From Phycisphaerae bacterium (GTDB lineage Bacteria; Planctomycetota; Phycisphaerae; Sedimentisphaerales; SM23-30), in NCBI GenBank assembly GCA_021736565.1, contig JAIPFO010000138.1:1-8832 (forward strand): DNA of 8,832 nt. Direction: 5' to 3'. This document shows positions 5,406 to 8,832 of this stretch, in pieces. How positions within the stretch are numbered: position 1 is the first letter of the stretch; every line of letters starts with the position of its first letter. The position numbers and the translations under genes are program-made. Under the pieces are notes generated by a model, which did not search any database, was not told the origin of the DNA, and saw only the letters and a list, made by a program, of their open reading frames with translations.

Positions 5406-6893
5406 ATGGTAAGTAAGTTCACCTGGTTCCGTGGTTTTAAGTTGAGGATAGACGTTTATCTGCCGTTAATTATTATTCTAGTGTTTTTTTCATCAGGGGG
5501 GTGTGATAATCCTTCGGCAAAAGAACGCCAGTCCAAACGTTTAACGGCAGAGAAAATAGGCGTTATCTGGCATGAAAAATCGGTTCTGGCGAAAGAAGCA
5601 GATCCGAATTCCGGGGGGATGCTTACCCTGGAGCGAGCCATCCGGCAGGCCCTGTCGGCCAGCCCGGCCCTCTCGCAGGTGCGATACCGGATCGAGGCTG
5701 CCGGCCAGCAGGTTTTACAGGCCGAAGCGGCGTTTTATCCCCGGCTGGTGCTCTCTCAGGATTTCAACGCGACGGATAATCCCGTTTATGGCATGATGCA
5801 CATTATTAATCAACGCCGTCTGCAAGGCGGTACCAACTTTAACTCACCTGGCTGGCAACACAATTATGGTACACTGCTTAAGACGGATGTGACATTGTTT
5901 GATGCCGGAACGCGGTCGTACGGGCGTGATGCGGCATTGAGTCAGCGTCGGGCACAGGAATCAGAACTTCAAGTTGCCCGCAATCAGCTTGTCGGTTCGG
6001 TGATAGGCACCTATTACCGCTGGCTGCAAGCCATGGGTTTTACCGAGGTGGCCGAACGTGCCCTGGCTCAGGCGAACACCAATGAAAAGCTGGGTCAGGC
6101 CCGCGTTGAGGCCCAGAGAGCGCTGCCGAGCGAGTTACTGCGGCTTAAGAGCCGTACGGCACAGTCTCAAAGTAACCTTGTGAGTGCCAAAATGAGCACC
6201 CGCAGATTTCAGGCCGCCCTGGAGCGACTGCTGGCCCGGAACATAGGCGGGGATGAAACCCCCGATTTCAAGACGTTTGCCAGACCTCCGGCCGAGTCTC
6301 CCGTAGATGCCAACAGTCTTACGAAGCGGGCACTGGAAAATCGTCCGGAAATTCAGGCGATTCTGTATTTGGTGCAAGGTGCCCAGAACCGGGTCAAATC
6401 GGTTAAAGGATCGTCGTGGCCGACGGTCAGCGCCTTTGCGCAATATGAACTGGATTCGGAGCGGGTGCGGCGATTTGATGACAGTTGGATGTTTGGGGCT
6501 CAGGCCAGCTGGCCCTTGTTTGAAGGGGGCCTGACCCGTGCGCGGGTGCGAGAGGCCCAGGCGAAGTTTCAGGAAATTCAGGCCCGCGGGGTTGAGCTGA
6601 CTTTGGACATCGCCCTTGAAGTTCAGCAGGCCTGCCTGGGGCTGGAAGAAGCGAAACAGAAGGTCATTGTGAGCGAAGAGCAGAAGAAGTGGTCCGAAAA
6701 GGCCCTGGCAGAAACCCAGCGGCACTATCAGCAGGAAATTGTCACCGTTGAAGCGATCCTTCAAGCCCAGTTGGAATGGAATCAGGCCGAGACAGGCTAT
6801 ACTGCCGCTATTTTTGATTACAGGATCGCCCAGGCGTTACTGCGGCAAGCCATCGGTGGCTACGCCGACTGGATTGAATTGAATCATCCATAA
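5406..6893 (+). CDS. TolC/NodT-family outer-membrane efflux lipoprotein
   Basis: The 495-residue protein is the outer-membrane channel of a tripartite exporter. A hydrophobic signal (17-28) ends at SSGGC, so C33 is probably lipidated, as in OprM and NodT-type channels. The family's internal duplication is visible. The first half has LTLERAIRQALSASPALSQV (73-92), YPRLVLSQDF and a LFDAGTR turn before the coiled-coil helices. The second half repeats this with SLTKRALENRPEIQAI, SSWPTVSAFAQYE, a WPLFEGGLTRARVREA turn and a helical end. Length is normal for the family. AGGGAG lies 6 nt before ATG 5406. It is the first gene of an operon with the adaptor (112 nt downstream) and pump. The family call is firm; the exported substrate cannot be read from the sequence. 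Confidence 0.95.
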   Translation: MVSKFTWFRGFKLRIDVYLPLIIILVFFSSGGCDNPSAKERQSKRLTAEKIGVIWHEKSVLAKEADPNSGGMLTLERAIRQALSASPALSQVRYRIEAAGQQVLQAEAAFYPRLVLSQDFNATDNPVYGMMHIINQRRLQGGTNFNSPGWQHNYGTLLKTDVTLFDAGTRSYGRDAALSQRRAQESELQVARNQLVGSVIGTYYRWLQAMGFTEVAERALAQANTNEKLGQARVEAQRALPSELLRLKSRTAQSQSNLVSAKMSTRRFQAALERLLARNIGGDETPDFKTFARPPAESPVDANSLTKRALENRPEIQAILYLVQGAQNRVKSVKGSSWPTVSAFAQYELDSERVRRFDDSWMFGAQASWPLFEGGLTRARVREAQAKFQEIQARGVELTLDIALEVQQACLGLEEAKQKVIVSEEQKKWSEKALAETQRHYQQEIVTVEAILQAQLEWNQAETGYTAAIFDYRIAQALLRQAIGGYADWIELNHP

Positions 6894-7005
6894 TTAATCA
6901 CATGGACGCCAGCGTTGGCACTGTTTTTGAAGCTGGTTTTTTCTAAAAAATCGACTGTTGTCGAGGGTGGCAACATAACCAATATAAGTTTCCGAGGTAA
7001 CTGAT

Positions 7006-8205
7006 ATGAAAAAGATCATTTGGAAAATAGTGGCGGGCATAGGCGTTTTGATGTTTTTGGTGATCATGATGCTCTGGCTATCGGGCACCTTCCGGCACAA
7101 GATAAAGCCGGGGGCGATCGTGGCGAAACCCCAGCCAGCCGCGTCAAAGACCGTTGCGGTGAAACGAAAGGTCTTTCCCCTGATCACCGAGCAGGTCGGT
7201 ACGATTCGCAGCAAGACCGAAGCCACTGTTTCCAGCCGAATCATGGCCCAAATTGTGGAGATATCTGTTTCAGAGGGTGATAAGGTTCTTTTAGGCGAAA
7301 ACGGGGAGGCCTCCACGGTGCTTATCCGGCTGGATGATCGAGACATTCAGGCCCGTCTGCGTCAAAGTATTTCGCAGGTCCAAATGATAGAAAGCGGTAT
7401 TCGTGCTGCCGAGAGTCAGGTGCGATCGGCCCAGGCTCACCTTCGAGCGGCACAAGCGAGGGCTCGTCAGGTTCTTTCCGATTACACGCGTTATTCGGAT
7501 TTGTATGCGAATCAGGCCGCCACCGGTCAACAGCTTGATGAGGCCAGGGCCCAGAAGGAAATAGCCCAGGCCCAGGAGGAAGCGTCCGGAATATCTCTGG
7601 AGACGGCCCGTTTGGAAATCGTACGTCTGGAGGCTCAGAAACAGCAAAGCCAGCAGGCGTTAGAAGAGGCCCGGGTCATGTTGAGCTACACCATGATCAC
7701 GGCCCCCATCTCGGGACAGGTTACCCAGAAAATGGTCGATGTGGGTGATATGGTTGCTCCGGGTGTGCCGCTGATGCTTGTGGAAAGCTCCTCTCAGCCG
7801 GAACTCAACGCGGTGATATCCGAATCGCTTATACAGCATCTGCACGTGGGAATGGCGGTGCCTGTGAAGCTGGAGGCGTTAGGCCTTTCATTCGATGGCG
7901 TGCTCCGGCAGATCATTCCCCGGGCTGACCCTGTTACGCGGACGGTTATGGTGAAGGTTGCATTGACTGGCCATCCGGGGCTTCTCAGCGGTCTTTTTGG
8001 CAGGTTAATGATCCCCGTAGGTGACTATGAAGCGTTGGTGATCCCTCAGGCGGTTCTGGAGAAAGTCGGCCAGCTTGATCTTGTGCAGGTTGTAGATGCC
8101 CAGGGGTATCCTCGGCGTCGATTTGTTACGCTGGGCAAGACGCACGAGGCCGACGTGGAGGTACTCTCCGGACTTCAGGAAGGGGAGGCGGTCGTTATCC
8201 GATGA
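7006..8205 (+). CDS. RND efflux periplasmic adaptor (HlyD/AcrA family)
   Basis: This 399-residue membrane fusion protein links the inner-membrane pump to the outer-membrane channel. Residues 5-27 are one hydrophobic segment with no lipobox or clear cleavage site, so it is probably an uncleaved inner-membrane anchor. The split lipoyl-like domain is seen as VGTIRSKTEATVSSRIMAQI (64-83) with EGDKV, and after the hairpin as ITAPISGQVTQKMVDVGDMV (231-250). A long charged coiled-coil hairpin rich in Q, E, A and R occupies about 118-228. The beta-barrel and membrane-proximal parts follow, including DPVTRTVMVKV (308-318) and LVIPQAVLEK (344-353). GAGGT is 7 nt before ATG 7006. The stop overlaps the next start as ATGA, which implies translational coupling to the pump. 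Confidence 0.95.
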   Translation: MKKIIWKIVAGIGVLMFLVIMMLWLSGTFRHKIKPGAIVAKPQPAASKTVAVKRKVFPLITEQVGTIRSKTEATVSSRIMAQIVEISVSEGDKVLLGENGEASTVLIRLDDRDIQARLRQSISQVQMIESGIRAAESQVRSAQAHLRAAQARARQVLSDYTRYSDLYANQAATGQQLDEARAQKEIAQAQEEASGISLETARLEIVRLEAQKQQSQQALEEARVMLSYTMITAPISGQVTQKMVDVGDMVAPGVPLMLVESSSQPELNAVISESLIQHLHVGMAVPVKLEALGLSFDGVLRQIIPRADPVTRTVMVKVALTGHPGLLSGLFGRLMIPVGDYEALVIPQAVLEKVGQLDLVQVVDAQGYPRRRFVTLGKTHEADVEVLSGLQEGEAVVIR

Positions 8206-8832
8206 ATGCATTAACCACACCCCATCACTGGATGAATCGGATCGTTGAAACTTTCCTGAAGGGAAGTTTTTCGGGCCTGCTCATTCTCATCAGTTTAATC
8301 GCCGGTATCTTTGCCCTGTGGGCCACCCCGCGCGAGGAAGACCCTCAAATTGTGATCCCGGTCGCCGATATATTTATTTCCATGCCCGGCGCCACCGCCA
8401 AGGAAGTAGAGCGTCAGGTCGCGACCCGACTGGAGAAGCTGCTCTATCAAATAGACGGCGTGGAGTATGTTTATTCGACCAGTTATCCCTCGCAGGCTGT
8501 CGTTACGGTCCGATTTTATGTCGGCCAGGACCGTGAGAAAAGCTGGGTGAAACTACACAATAAAATCAGCGCCAATATCGACCAGGTTCCCCCCGGGGTC
8601 TCAGGCTGGGTGATCAAACCGGTTGAAGTCGATGATGTACCCATCGTAAACCTGACCCTCTTTAGCGGGCGTTGCAGTGATTATGAACTGCGCCGGATGG
8701 CCGAAGAGCTGGAGATTCGCCTTCAGGGTGTCGATGACGCCGGACGCACGTATGTGGTGGGGGGGCGGCCGCGTCAGATTTCGGTCTGGCTCTCGTCTCA
8801 AAAGATGGCGGCTCACAACGTCGCGTTACAGG
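8202..8832 (+). CDS. RND efflux pump permease (AcrB family), 3' truncated by window
   Basis: Only the first 210 residues are present; the frame is open to the window edge, and family members are about 1000 residues or more. A first transmembrane helix (22-41) is followed by ATPREEDPQIVIPVADIFIS (41-60), PGATAKEVERQV (62-73), and the porter-domain segment IDGVEYVYSTSYPSQAVVTV (84-103). PPGVSGWVIKPVEVDDVPIV (130-149) follows. These match the N-terminal part of proton-driven HAE-type RND exporters, whose periplasmic porter domain captures the substrate. ATG 8202 overlaps the adaptor stop as ATGA; the purine run AGGGGAGG lies 13 nt upstream, and a second ATG occurs at 8232. The key charged residues of the proton relay would lie beyond the window, so function cannot be confirmed here. 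Confidence 0.95.
   Translation, partial: MNALTTPHHWMNRIVETFLKGSFSGLLILISLIAGIFALWATPREEDPQIVIPVADIFISMPGATAKEVERQVATRLEKLLYQIDGVEYVYSTSYPSQAVVTVRFYVGQDREKSWVKLHNKISANIDQVPPGVSGWVIKPVEVDDVPIVNLTLFSGRCSDYELRRMAEELEIRLQGVDDAGRTYVVGGRPRQISVWLSSQKMAAHNVALQ

Noticed and set aside
6135..6764. Minus-strand open frame of 209 codons opposite the outer-membrane channel gene
   Set aside because: Antisense shadow of a clear TolC-family gene; the long open length reflects base composition.
1..8832. Mobile element, CRISPR or defence system
   Set aside because: No transposase, integrase, terminal inverted repeats, regularly spaced repeats or recognised defence genes were seen.

Overview
The window comes from a diderm (Gram-negative type) bacterium. 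It encodes three predicted lipoproteins and a tripartite RND efflux system that needs an outer membrane. Base composition is mixed: about half GC in the genes and very AT-rich between the first two. A DUF2752-type protein and tandem variable lipoproteins would fit Planctomycetota, perhaps Phycisphaerae. That assignment is inferred from gene content only and is not proven here.

Region 1 (1-300, minus strand) is a complete stand-alone tRNA-Asn(GTT) unit: a consensus promoter (TTGACA, 16 bp, TATAAT), a leader with a 10-bp perfect inverted repeat, a 73-nt tRNA without encoded CCA, and an intrinsic terminator. Region 2 (300-1123, plus strand) is a small RRM RNA-binding protein behind a long AT-rich leader. 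It is followed by about 220 nt of hairpin-forming sequence ending in an intrinsic terminator. The intergenic space shared by regions 1 and 2 holds five copies of an AGTCTG core.

Region 3 (1264-1789) is a DUF2752-type membrane protein whose promoter predicts a leaderless mRNA. Region 4 (1886-4315) has two tandem lipoproteins that look like diverged paralogues, then a glycosyltransferase-like (GT-B) protein that lacks the usual catalytic glutamates. A 20-bp direct repeat brackets the gap before that protein. Region 5 (4520-5281) has another lipoprotein-like protein of unknown function and a small glycine-rich reading frame that may be frameshifted.

Region 6 (5406-8832) is an RND efflux operon in the order outer-membrane factor, periplasmic adaptor, inner-membrane pump. 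Adaptor and pump overlap by ATGA, and the pump gene runs off the window end. Together these three would form one envelope-spanning export channel of unknown substrate. No phage, IS element, CRISPR array or defence cassette was recognised. The most unusual items are the motif cluster and leader hairpin in region 1, the leaderless gene, the lipoprotein pair with the degenerate GT, and the possibly frameshifted small gene.
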